Source: Acanthaster planci (lineage: Eukaryota > Echinodermata > Asteroidea > Valvatida > Acanthasteridae). Taken from it: a stretch of DNA of 64,000 bases. The notes under the pieces were generated by a model. That model was not told the DNA's origin. It saw only the letters and a list, made by a program, of their open reading frames with translations, and did no database searches. Shown one piece after another: positions 1 through 20,200 of the stretch. The stretch lies in contig NW_019091371.1 in the NCBI RefSeq assembly GCF_001949145.1, forward strand, positions 586,802 to 650,801, read 5' to 3'. Position numbers and translations under genes: made by a program. Numbering within the stretch: position 1 is the stretch's first letter; every line of letters starts with the position of its first letter.

Positions 1-1547
1 CATGGAACAGCCGCTAAGACGACGAGGGGTCAAGTGACGTAATGCTCAACGACCTTATTTTAAAGATGGCGACTGTGACAGTGAGCCTGTTAGATTGAAT
101 GGATAAAGGAAAAAAGACTGGAAAATACCTGAATAACGTGAGTGAAATCATTCAACAAATGGTATTTAGAAAACTGAAGGTCAAGAATCATGTTCGTATG
201 CAAAAGAAATTGCGCCCACGATTATAAGTGGGTGCGCCAAAAATGTTCAGTACGCCGACACGAAATTGTGCATACGGATGTGTGGCTAAGGATGGATCGG
301 GAGTGAGAGTCCGTGCCACACTTGTGGGGCTAGTCCAGGGCGTGCTTGCCGACGATCAGCTGATTATTAGTCAACATTGAACACGTTGAATATGTTGAAC
401 ATGGACGGCAACTGGCCGATCTGCACGATCGCTCTGGCAATTTTCATGTCTGGCACTCCCAGTGGGAGTGGGACTGTCGGAATGGGTAGGGATAAGCTAG
501 GTTGAGTGCTTCGAGAACTCAAAGTCACTACTGTCATACTCTGTGTGACTTCGAGCCTACTACTAGGTGATTTTGCACAATAGTAGAAAGGCATTGTGGG
601 AAGGAAAAACGGGGAAAGGCTTTGTGGGAAGGAAAAGGGGCAATGTTTTCCCTTCCCACAATGCCTTTCTACCATTGCGCAAAATCGCCCAAGCAGTATT
701 TGCGATAAGGCAGTTATTCAACTTACATCATACATGTACATAGTCAGATGTAGCCCCACAAATAGGGCTGCGGTGGCCCTCTTTTACAATCTCTCTTATC
801 TGTCACCACCACAGCCCTACTTCAATGCCTGAAATCCAAACTGTAGGCTAAACTAAATCTTTCCAAAATCGTAAATTTTCTGGTGTATGGCGTCTTGAAA
901 AACCTGACCTATAGTATTACATGCTGACCACATATGCAGCCCCATTTTGAAAAACGAAGGCAGCGCTTTGAGCATTAGAAAACTTTAGGATGCTTGTATG
1001 AAAGTCCAAACTCTGAGGAATACGCCAGTCTAAGTAAAATTGTTGAGTCATTGTCATTTCGGAAGATATTAGGATTCAACATTTGTGACAATCCTGCAAT
1101 ATGGATTTCAGGCAGTAAAGCCATGCCTTGAAGCAGGGCTGTGGTGGCGACAGATATAAAACTCAAGAGACAGATTGTAAAAGAGGGCCACTACAGCCTA
1201 CCGGTATTTGTGGGGCTAAGTCAGATGTAGCACCACTAGTGGCTACTGCTCCGTCCTTAGCCACACATCCGTATACGCAATTTGCGTGTCTGCATAATGA
1301 AAAAGTTTGGCGCACCCTCCTATAATTGTAGGCATATTTTTTTTTGCACACAGAAATGATCCTAAGCCTCTCCACTTTCTTAACGCCATTTATTGAATGA
1401 TTTCACTCACGTTGTTCTGGTATTTTCCAGTCTTTTTGCCTTCACCCATTTGATCTCACAGGCTCGCTCTCACTGTAGCCATCTTTAAAATAAGGTCATT
1501 AAACATTATGTCACTTGACCCCTCATCATCTCGATGGCTGTTCCATG
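1..1547. mobile_element. Long-TIR foldback transposon, non-autonomous
   Basis: The first ~335 bases are repeated in reverse complement at about 1213-1547, with scattered differences; both outer ends read CATGGAACAGCC. The arms share AGGGGTCAAGTGAC, CCTTATTTTAAAGATGGC and GGATGTGTGGCTAAGGA. A second inverted pair lies inside (about 741-850 against 1095-1240) and a third hairpin (566-604 against 650-690) sits in the left half. No transposase frame is visible. The left end coincides with the window edge, so the element might extend further left. Confidence 0.85.
566..690. repeat. Hairpin nested in the foldback element
   Basis: The left arm 566-604 contains AGAAAGGCATTGTGGGAAGG and the right arm about 650-690 is its reverse complement with a few changes. 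A further GGCTTTGTGGGAAGG copy lies in the loop. It resembles a small palindromic insertion in the larger element. Confidence 0.8.
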
Positions 1548-2250
1548 TCAAAACATATCTTAACTGCTGCCCAAGTTTTGGAGAAGCCCATTGGTACATT
1601 TTGTTGACATGTAATATCTTATTGCTCAGCCTGTGACTATCAGATTATAGCTCTTAAACAAGGGGGTGAACAAGGTTTCAAAGCATGAGATGGCTTCTTT
1701 TTTTTAAATGAGACTTTTGTTCACCAATCTCTAGCTTCCACCCGCTGACGGTCTCTCCATTCATGCCATTTGTGTTTTCCAGATAGCACATGCGTCAAGC
1801 CCACTAATGACCCTGCTTGCTCCGTGTATCTATGGGCATTTTCGAAATGCATGGATTCGGCTTAGACTTCAGTTTTGCTGGTTCCAGCCATTTTGAAGCA
1901 GTGTTGGAAAGCACATGTTCTTGTCTTGTCAATGCATGTAGCCAGCCGCTCAGATCGTGGACTGGCGGAGTATGCATGCCTTTACATTTGAATATACCAT
2001 TCTAACTGTAGGCTGTTAGTGTTGTCAGGTGTTCTTTTGTTTGGGAAAGATTAAAACACTCGCAAATTCTAGCAGACTTACCATGTGCTGCACGGTTAGG
2101 ACCAGTTGGTAGCGGCCTAAGCCACCTAACTGCAAAAGGTGTTCGGCATTATGCCTTTGTTTTTTATTTTTGAGCTTGAAAACGTTCTTTGAAAAAAATT
2201 CAATATCGGTTTAATCGATATCAGGCCGCCGATATAGCAGAATCGGCAAT
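1548..2250. other. Intergenic, no gene seen
   Basis: AT-rich single-copy-looking sequence between the foldback element and a region of degenerate repeats. Short reading frames only; no splice-supported exon or repeat recognised. Confidence 0.5.
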
Positions 2251-2254
2251 TATC

Positions 2255-2605
2255 TATAATCGATGGAGCTTACACTTCGCCCATTTCCACTTCACCCTGA
2301 TTGCTAACTGCTTCGCCCCTAACTACCGGTACATCGCCCCATTGCCATTCCACCCTATGGGGCAGCGTGGACGGGTAACAATCACACCCCGCCAATGGAA
2401 ACAGCAACCATGGTGATGTACGCGTGCACCAATCGGGTTCTTTTCTTTGATCAGTAGGTGCATGTGCACTCCTTGCAGTTGTTTTCATCAGCGTGGTGTG
2501 GTTGCTACCCGCCATTTTGCGAAAGTCCTGGATGTCCGTGCCGCACTGTCCCCACTTCGCCCCATTTCCACTTTTGCCCTGTCGCCACTTCGCCCCAATG
2601 TAAAT
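2255..2605. repeat. Degenerate CTTCGCCCC-type repeats
   Basis: Motifs such as CACTTCGCCCCATTTCCAC, CTTCGCCCCTAACTACC and GTCGCCACTTCGCCCCAAT recur. They are reverse-complement relatives of the GGGGCAAAGTG array at 3406-3530, so the two blocks may be arms of one old inverted-repeat element. A minus-strand frame runs through it but consists of the repeats and is not considered a gene. Confidence 0.55.
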
Positions 2606-2961
2606 TTTAACGTCTTGGTTTAGTTTTAACCTACTGATGATTGGTGAGAGTTGCAACTTCGACTGTTTATATGCCCGGCCAAACTGAAGGTTCAAATTCA
2701 GGCAATTTGCGAGGGAAAATGTTACAATAAACATGGTCATCCTGTTAACGGTCTGTAGTTGTCAAGCCTATGTGGGTGAGCGCTACTACGTGGCGCCATA
2801 CAAAGTCCTTTCCCGTGGCCAGGCAATAGGCCTAAATGCAATACTCGGCACTATAAGGAGTGAAGTTACGTTGAAATTGTAAATGCATGTGCCGAGTTTC
2901 ACCAGTATATGACTATCGAAACCTTAATCCAGTAGGTGATCCACTGATAATATTCAGATAA

Positions 2962-3036
2962 CTCAATATTATGCAGACTCCATAAAGAATCAAACATGGC
3001 TTTCATTAGTCTTTATGGAGTCTGCATAATATTGAG
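2962..3036. repeat. Perfect 26-bp inverted repeat with 23-base loop
   Basis: Arms 2962-2987 and 3011-3036 are exact reverse complements; the left arm begins CTCAATATTATGCAGACT and the right arm ends TCTGCATAATATTGAG. The loop is 2988-3010. Perfect arms suggest recent origin or gene conversion. There is no T-run or other sign of a functional RNA. Confidence 0.9.
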
Positions 3037-3405
3037 AAACCTTAATGTTGCTGTGATTCTTGACTCAAGTGAATATAATTGCTGAAGGAGAAGGAAAAGG
3101 AGAGACATGCATTTTTCATTTCTGTCTTTAAAAGTCACGTTTGTTTGGAAACGGATTCACAAAAGAAGGCCTATAAAATGACAGGATTAAAATGGAAGAG
3201 AAGACATACATGTAGCTTTGGCCTACGGGGATCCATAGAAGACTGCAGGAAACACTTTGATGAAAATTTTAAGAAATGATATTGTTCCTTTCATTATTCT
3301 AATTTAATATCAAATCCGTTGTCACCTGGTGTCAATCCACTCCACAAGAAAGGCACCTTGTTTGTGCCAAAGTTTCCAAACATGTGCAAGCACAGCTGGG
3401 GTGGG

Positions 3406-3590
3406 GCGAAGTGGGGATTGGGCTGGGCGAAGTGGGGATGGGGCGAAATAGTTAGGGGCAAAGTGACATGGGGCAAAGTGGTAAGGGGCAAAGTGACACA
3501 GGGCAAAGTGGTAAGGGGCAAAGTGACCGACACCCAACTCGGTCTCAAGTCAACTTGGTCCCAGGTCAACTCGGTCTCTGTGATTAAGAA
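3406..3590 (+). repeat. 15-bp tandem array plus 16-bp tandem array
   Basis: From about 3406 to 3530 a 15-bp unit of the form GGGGCAAAGTGGTAA alternates with GGGGCAAAGTGACAC. Because 15 is a multiple of three, one frame reads as pentapeptide repeats (RGKVT, QGKVV). It is followed by three copies of a 16-bp unit like AACTCGGTCTCAAGTC at about 3536-3582. I treat both as minisatellites, since no start, splice site or domain supports a protein. Confidence 0.8.
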
Positions 3591-3599
3591 ATGTACACA

Positions 3600-3997
3600 A
3601 TAAATTGTGGGATAGATCTCAGGGACTGGACTGTCTTTCTGTGCTTGCTGCAATTAATGTTGCCAAGCACTTGGTGCGTTCTAGTCGCACGTAAATAATG
3701 CCTTGTTAATCACAATTATGAAATAAACCTGATATGCAAGGATTCAATTTTAAAAAGTTTAAAGACATCCATCAACATTGAACGAAAACAAGTGATCTAA
3801 ATGCAAAGGAATAAACTTGTTGCAAACTTTGCTGGGGATCATTAGTGGGCAAGGAACAATTTGGTTTGGTTTGGTGTCAAGTGATGTCCAGGTATTATAT
3901 GGAACTCCTTTCAATATTTCTTCATGCACCTCATAACTGTTCCATTTTTTCTCAGTGGCCATGTTGGCTGACTCCAAATGGTTTGTTTATCTCATAG
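3600..3997. other. Sequence before the first CCDC77 exon seen
   Basis: AT-rich. It probably belongs to the intron that ends at the acceptor at 3997. I found no upstream exon with an ATG and a donor in the required phase (two bases left over) here or further left. Confidence 0.4.
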
Positions 3998-14351
<10,354 letters not shown>

Positions 14352-14362
14352 TAACCACACAG

Positions 14363-15170
14363 TTCTGTGTGGTGTGAAGAATGACCTCGGAGACCTCTGA
14401 TAACCCCACAGTTTTCATCTATGGTATGGAGGACGATCTCAGGAACCTCTGATAACCTCAAGATTCTGATCTATTGCATGGAGGATGACCTCAAAAAATC
14501 TGATAATCCTACAGTTCTCATCTGTGGTACGGAGAATGACCTCAGAAACCTCTGATAACCCCAAAGTTCTCATCAATGGTATGGAGAATGACCTCATAAA
14601 CCTCTGATAACCCCAAAGTTCTGATCAATGGTATGGAGAATGACCTCAGAAACCTCTGATAACCCCAACGTTCTGATCAATGGTATGGAGAATGACCTCA
14701 GAAACCTCTGATAACACCAAAGTTCTGATCAATGGTATGGAGAATGACCTCAGAAACCTCTGATAACCCCAAAGTTCTGATCAATGGTATGGAGAATGAC
14801 CTCAGAAACCTCTGATAACCCCAAAGTTCTGATCAATGGTATGGAGAATGACCTCATAAACCTCTGATAACCCCAAAGTTCTGATCAATGGTATGGAGAA
14901 TGACCTCAGAAACCTCTGATAATCCCACAATTCCGATCTATAGTACCGAGAATGTCCTCAGAGACCGGACCCCACAGTCCTGATCTATAGCATAGAGCAT
15001 AACATCAGAAACCTACGATAACCCTACAATTCTGATCTATTGTATGGAGAATGACCTGAGAGACCTCTGAGGACCCCACATTTCTCATCCATGGTTCTAA
15101 TTTATGAAGACAGACCCCAGAAACCTTCAGTAAGCCTCTAATCTATTGTATGACATTGAAACAGACTACA
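14363..15170 (+). repeat. 52-bp minisatellite derived from the CCDC77 coding end
   Basis: About 14 tandem copies of a 52-bp unit, with a decayed fifteenth from about 15082, start 12 bases after the CCDC77 stop codon. The core reads TTCTGATCAATGGTATGGAG then AATGACCTCAGAAACCTC, and it aligns base for base with the exon segment encoding FIYGMENDLRNL plus stop. Central copies (about 14570-14920) are nearly identical, while outer copies have diverged, as expected for amplification from the middle. The unit length is not a multiple of three and each copy has a TGA or TAA where the gene stops. The array probably lies in the 3' UTR or just beyond it. Confidence 0.93.
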
Positions 15171-15172
15171 GA

Positions 15173-16050
15173 AAAACCAATTGCCGCAGGGGACTCTGGT
15201 TTCAGGCACCGTGTGTTTATATGGGTGGCCAGGGTCTCCGAAATCAGACAAGGGAACTGGGCCTTGTAACAAAAGATGTTACTCGGAACAAAAAACCATT
15301 ACCAACATTTTTTCACTCTCAATAATGGAGATAATCCAGCCTTGTTTTGAAACAGTATACCACAGTTTGGGGCATTTAGTGCGAGTGGATTACCACCGGG
15401 GACAATAGCTGTCCACCACCACAGCGATGAGCCACACAGCACTGCTGCATGCTAATCTGGCCCCTATTGAAAAGAGGTCAGAAGCACACTGTGCCAAGTT
15501 CGTGAACAAAAGAAAGTTACNNNNNNNNNNNNNNNNNNNNNNNNNNNNNNNNNNNNNNNNNNNNNNNNNNNNNNNNNNNNNNNNNNNNNNNNNNNNNNNN
15601 NNNNNNNNNNNNNNNNNNNNNNNNNNNNNNNNNNNNNNNNNNNNNNNNNNNNNNNNNNNNNNNNNNNNNNNNNNNNNNNNNNNNNNNNNNNNNNNNNNNN
15701 NNNNNNNNNNNNNNNNNNNNNNNNNNNNNNNNNNNNNNNNNNNNNNNNNNNNNNNNNNNNNNNNNNNNNNNNNNNNNNNNNNNNNNNNNNNNNNNNNNNN
15801 NNNNNNNNNNNNNNNNNNNNNNNNNNNNNNNNNNNNNNNNNNNNNNNNNNNNNNNNNNNNNNNNNNNNNNNNNNNNNNNNNNNNNNNNNNNNNNNNNNNN
15901 NNNNNNNNNNNNNNNNNNNNNNNNNNNNNNNNNNNNNNNNNNNNNNNNNNNNNNNNNNNNNNNNNNNNNNNNNNNNNNNNNNNNNNNNNNNNNNNNNNNN
16001 NNNNNNAGGCCTGGCTGAAATACTCAAACCACCCGGCAGCAAGTGGTTAA
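15173..16050 (-). mobile_element. TTAA-flanked MITE, copy A, interrupted by an assembly gap
   Basis: Its left part (to 15520) matches the reverse complement of the element at 40209-40736, through shared pieces such as CCTTGTAACAAAAGA, GATTACCACCGGGGACAA and GCTAATCTGGCCCCT. After the gap it ends CCCGGCAGCAAGTGG plus TTAA at 16047-16050. The left end (AAACCAATTGCCGCAGGGG) is a decayed version of the terminal repeat, with TTAA lost. No transposase. Confidence 0.85.
15521..16006. other. Assembly gap (N run)
   Basis: 486 N inside MITE copy A. In the intact relative at 40209-40736 only about 40 bases separate the two flanking segments, so the stated length is either arbitrary or hides an extra insertion. 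Confidence 0.95.
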
Positions 16051-16500
16051 TCCCAATGGATCTGCAACCAAACTGATTTCACTGCATGAGTTGTTTAACA
16101 GATGATGACACATTTCACGAAAGTCCACAACTACAGCTATGAATTACGGCAAATGTTTAAGCAATCATTTTAGGTGCAGTAAATTGCTCCAAACTAGCTG
16201 AAAGTTAAACCAAGTTTCATGAAATCAACAACAGTTCAATGGAATGGGGACAAACTTCTAGTAACTCTATGGGTTTCCACTAGGTCTGTCTCAAGTTACA
16301 TCACATCCTACAGACTGCAGTGTGCTTTGGCATTTTTGATGTCAAGTTTTTGTGATGTGCATCAGCTGCGTTGTATTTCAAAGATATTTGTATCAGCACA
16401 CACGTGTATCTTGTTTGCTTACTGCACAGTCATGCACCTGATGACATTTAACACTCAGTTGCAATTTTCGTATGAAGAGTGTCCTGTGAGAGAGATCTAT

Positions 16501-16553
16501 AAACTCATGGTCCTGGTCTATGGCATTGAGAAGACTTAACAAACTTCTATTAA
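16501..16553 (+). repeat. Degenerate copy of the CCDC77-derived unit
   Basis: CTGGTCTATGGCATTGAGAA followed by GACTTAACAAACTTCTATTAA resembles the 52-bp unit (GATCTATGGTATGGAGAATGACCTCA...). It abuts the TTAA of MITE copy B. Confidence 0.6.
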
Positions 16554-17144
16554 CCACTTGTTGCCGGATGGATTTTTTCTTGAGCAAGACAAGATGCCTG
16601 GTCCTTTTCAAGATTTTCCATTTTCAAAATTCTTCAAAAATTCATCATTGCATTTAATGGCCGTTTATACCTACATGAAGGACTCTTTGGGCACTACTCT
16701 CAAGCTGACAGTTAACCTTCATTGACTTTTGAATATTTCAGCCAGGCCTGCAGCTTTGGAAAAAGAGCCCAGATTGTGCGGTGTTACAGAGATTCTTTTG
16801 TTCCCGAAATTGGCCGGTGTAGTGCTGACCTCTTTTCAATAGGGGCCAGATTAGTGTGCAGCGGTGCTGTGTGGCTCATTGCTGCGGTGGTGGAGAGCTT
16901 TTGTCCCTGGTGGTAATCGCTCGCTCTAAATGCCTTGAACCATGGTATACTGTTTCAAAACAAGGCTGGATTATCTCCACTATTGAGAGCAAAAAGTGTC
17001 GGTAATGCCCAGCAGCTCAGTCTTTTGTGGTGAGCACGGTCTTTTGTTTTAAGGCCTAACTCTTTTGTCCCAGTTCCGGGCTCCCCAGCTCTGCATATAA
17101 AGTTTATGTACTCGAAAACGGGTCGCCCGGCAGGGATCGGTTAC
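16550..17144 (+). mobile_element. TTAA-flanked MITE, copy B
   Basis: It starts TTAA CCACTTGTTGCCGG at 16550 and ends GCCCGGCAGGGATCGG plus TTAC (decayed TTAA) at 17141-17144. The interior shares AAAGAGCCCAGATTGTG, AGGGGCCAGATTAG and CCCTGGTGGTAATC with copy C at 40209-40736, in the same orientation. It carries a roughly 40-bp extra segment near its right end and no transposase frame. Confidence 0.85.
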
Positions 17145-17226
17145 ACTCATGGTTATGATCTATGGCGTTGAGAAAGACTTTGTAAACTTCTATTAAACCC
17201 ATGGGTCTGATCTACAGCATGGACAT
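17145..17226 (+). repeat. Further degenerate copies of the CCDC77-derived unit
   Basis: ACTCATGGTTATGATCTATG followed by GCGTTGAGAAAGACTTTG resumes directly after MITE B and nearly repeats the sequence just before it (from 16503). A partial second unit, CTGATCTACAGCATGGA, follows. The MITE therefore probably inserted into an older, longer array. Confidence 0.6.
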
Positions 17227-20200
17227 TGTTTCAGTCAGAGGGGTTCCTGTGCATTTTTTGGACACCCAGGTCATTATTGAGATTATTTTTACAAACGCAT
17301 GGAAAAGCACAAAACCTTAGCAACTTGGACACCCCTTGTTCATTTCTATGCAATTGGGGACATTTTTCAAATGCTCACTTAAACACTGCATGGGGACAAA
17401 CCTTGGGGACCTATGTAACAGCAAAGGATTAAACTCTAAATTAAAACAGAATCTTGAAGTGATCTATGGGTTTCTCTATGATCAAAGGGATCTTAAAGTT
17501 CTTTTGCATTAAAACCATTTGGAGTTTTGCACAGAGCAGACTAAAATTATTGACATATCTCTGTAAGTACAGTACATGTATTAGAACCACCCAATGCAAA
17601 TTCTTCTTGAGGGAGGTGATTTCTTTTTCAGAAGTCCTAAGTCCAGCTTCAGTATTTAGGTTAATTCCTGTCACATTTTCAAGTTGAAAGTGGATCAATC
17701 CGTAGTCTGATGTAAAAGTGTTCAAAACAGAATGTGCATTGTATGCCACACATCTAGATCTGATCATTCAAATAAGATGTGTTGAGTAATGAATATGGTG
17801 GTCACACCTGCACTTTGCATACAGGATAAATGCCTAATAATGCAGTATCTGAGCTGTTAATTCTCGGCCTAGCAGAATTTTTGCTTGGGGGAGCAGATTA
17901 TTTGTCTGACTGAACAACTGCAAGTTGTCTGCCAGGCCACTTTACTAGAATTTTTATTGTAAATACATGTATGTGTTATAAAATAGCAATTCCATCCAAT
18001 ATGGGAAACCAGAATAACTGGCCAAGCAACCTTGTTTTAGGCTATGGTTACCTGAGGGTAGCCAATTGTCAACATGTCATGGCCTGCAGCATGGCTCGTA
18101 TTATTGAAGTGAGATTTACTTCATGTAGCCACAAATAGCATTTTTTGCAATGACTGTGAGACTGTAAGGGGCTGTCTATAATTTGTATAATTTTCTCAAG
18201 CGTACAAACGAGGGGGGTGTTTAAAGACCTCTTGTAAATGATGATCCCCTAACGGATCCGTCAGCTCTCCATCCATCATCATTTTTTACCTGCTGATGTG
18301 GGGGGGGGTTGTGAAAAGTCTACTTTTTGTTAGCTAACGAAAGTGATGAGAATTATGGACGACCCCTGAAGTAAGTTGACAATACATTATTTTCTATTTT
18401 TATGATATAGGATTCTGGAATCGAACAGAGACAATAAAATGATCTATGCTATGAGCACATGTACAAGTTCGTTTATTATAGTGTGTCTTAACTGGATGTG
18501 GTTATGCACATACTTCAGCTTTGATCGACGATGCAGCGAGATATTCATGGTACTTGATATTTTAAACTCAATGGCAGTGTCTTTCAGTGTTGAAATGGTA
18601 GTTCATGTATTTTGGTGCAGGATTTTTTTTTCTCCACTTTATGGTGCATGATAAGGCTGTTACGCTCAAGATTGGTAGCATTTAAAGTGTAAGATCAAAA
18701 CTGGGCTGTCAGGGAGTAGTTTGCTTGGCTGACATAAGCAAAAAGTCAGTCACCAAATGCAAAGTCTATTTCTTTTCCTGTTAATAGAGGTTACGCATGA
18801 ACACGTCTTCGGAGGGCAAGAGCTTTGTATCACCAGTATAGGCTCCAGTAACTTTGTGCATTCATTGTAACTAAATTAAAATATAATCAGCCTCTGAGAC
18901 ACAATGCAAACACCAGCAATGTAAAACCTCTATAGTCTCTGTAAAGAAGCTGTTCATTTTCCATTTTCCAGGAAAATCACAGTAACGTAAAAACACACAA
19001 GTCTTTCCACATACCTATCACAGAAGATTACTTCAATATTATTTTGCTCTTTTGACTAACTAAATTTAAAGAAAAGTGACACTGGAAAGACGTGCAACTC
19101 TCACTTAGTGTTATTCCACTCATGGGGTCAATGGACATAACATACTAGTATTAAATACATAACAATTTATATATTACATGAACGTGCACTCTGAAACCAC
19201 ACCATGATGTGCTTGACCATAATGTCCCACAACAATTTATAACAATTACTTGTTCCATTCTGAACAGCACATTGTTACCAATCTGGACCGCTATCCTGAC
19301 CAAAGAAAGCAACAAATACAACTAAATGACTAACCTGTTATCACAGCATCCCTGCATGGCAAGTCAGCTCAAGGATCATTTGTACAAACTATAACCATAA
19401 ATTGTTACAATTAATAAAATCTATTGTGACGGAAACACCTGTTAACAAGCTAAAGACCATACAATATACAGCTTTTGTGGTTGGCAAAAATAAGTCAGAT
19501 TATTTGTGTTGCATTCTGCAGACATTATAAAAGTTCCAGTCAGACATTTCGATGTAAACATTTTTAATTATGACCAGATGATTTTCTTCAATAATTTTTT
19601 AAACCTGCAAAAGGCCTTTAGCCCCAATAGAAATTAACTGTTTTTTTATCCACACACAGTTTTTGTTTAGCTTGATTCCCTGACAAAGAGTCTGTCAAGA
19701 TGGCAAGTTTTCTTTGGGATATTTCTTTGTCATCTGCTTCTCCTTGTCCAACATCTGCCCATGGCCATAGTTTGCTGGCTGGAAGACTTGTTGGAAACAA
19801 AGCACGCTTCAACCAGAACATTAGACATGAACAGTACCCCCATGGACACCTCAAAGCTTTGCAAGACACAGAGAAATTAATGCCAGCAATTTCTGTTTTA
19901 TTTGACCTAAGTTGCTTTTGTGCTTTGAATAGGAATTTCTCTGGAAAATCAACAGCAACTGTCAACTTTTCCCAGAGTAATGCAGAGTTCACAGACATCA
20001 ATGACTGCTCTGTGTATGACAACAATAAACTGATTACAAGTTGTACCATAATAATACAAACACTAAAATATTCCATAAGTCCTTCAAACCTACTCAAAGG
20101 ACCCCTGTCTTAGGTACGTCAGTCATTTACACCAGATTCAGCAAGCTAGAAAATTTTAACTATGTCCTAAATACATTGTAAAATAACTAATGTAACACAT

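Noticed and set aside
2270-2740. 156-codon - strand frame
   Set aside because: It runs through degenerate CTTCGCCCC repeats and has no start context, splice site or domain.
14363-15170. CRISPR-like or coding repeat array
   Set aside because: Units are contiguous without spacers, differ in length from a multiple of three and carry stops; this is a minisatellite in an animal genome.
15427-16050. Frames of about 200 codons across 15.4-16.05 kb
   Set aside because: Mostly N inside MITE copy A.
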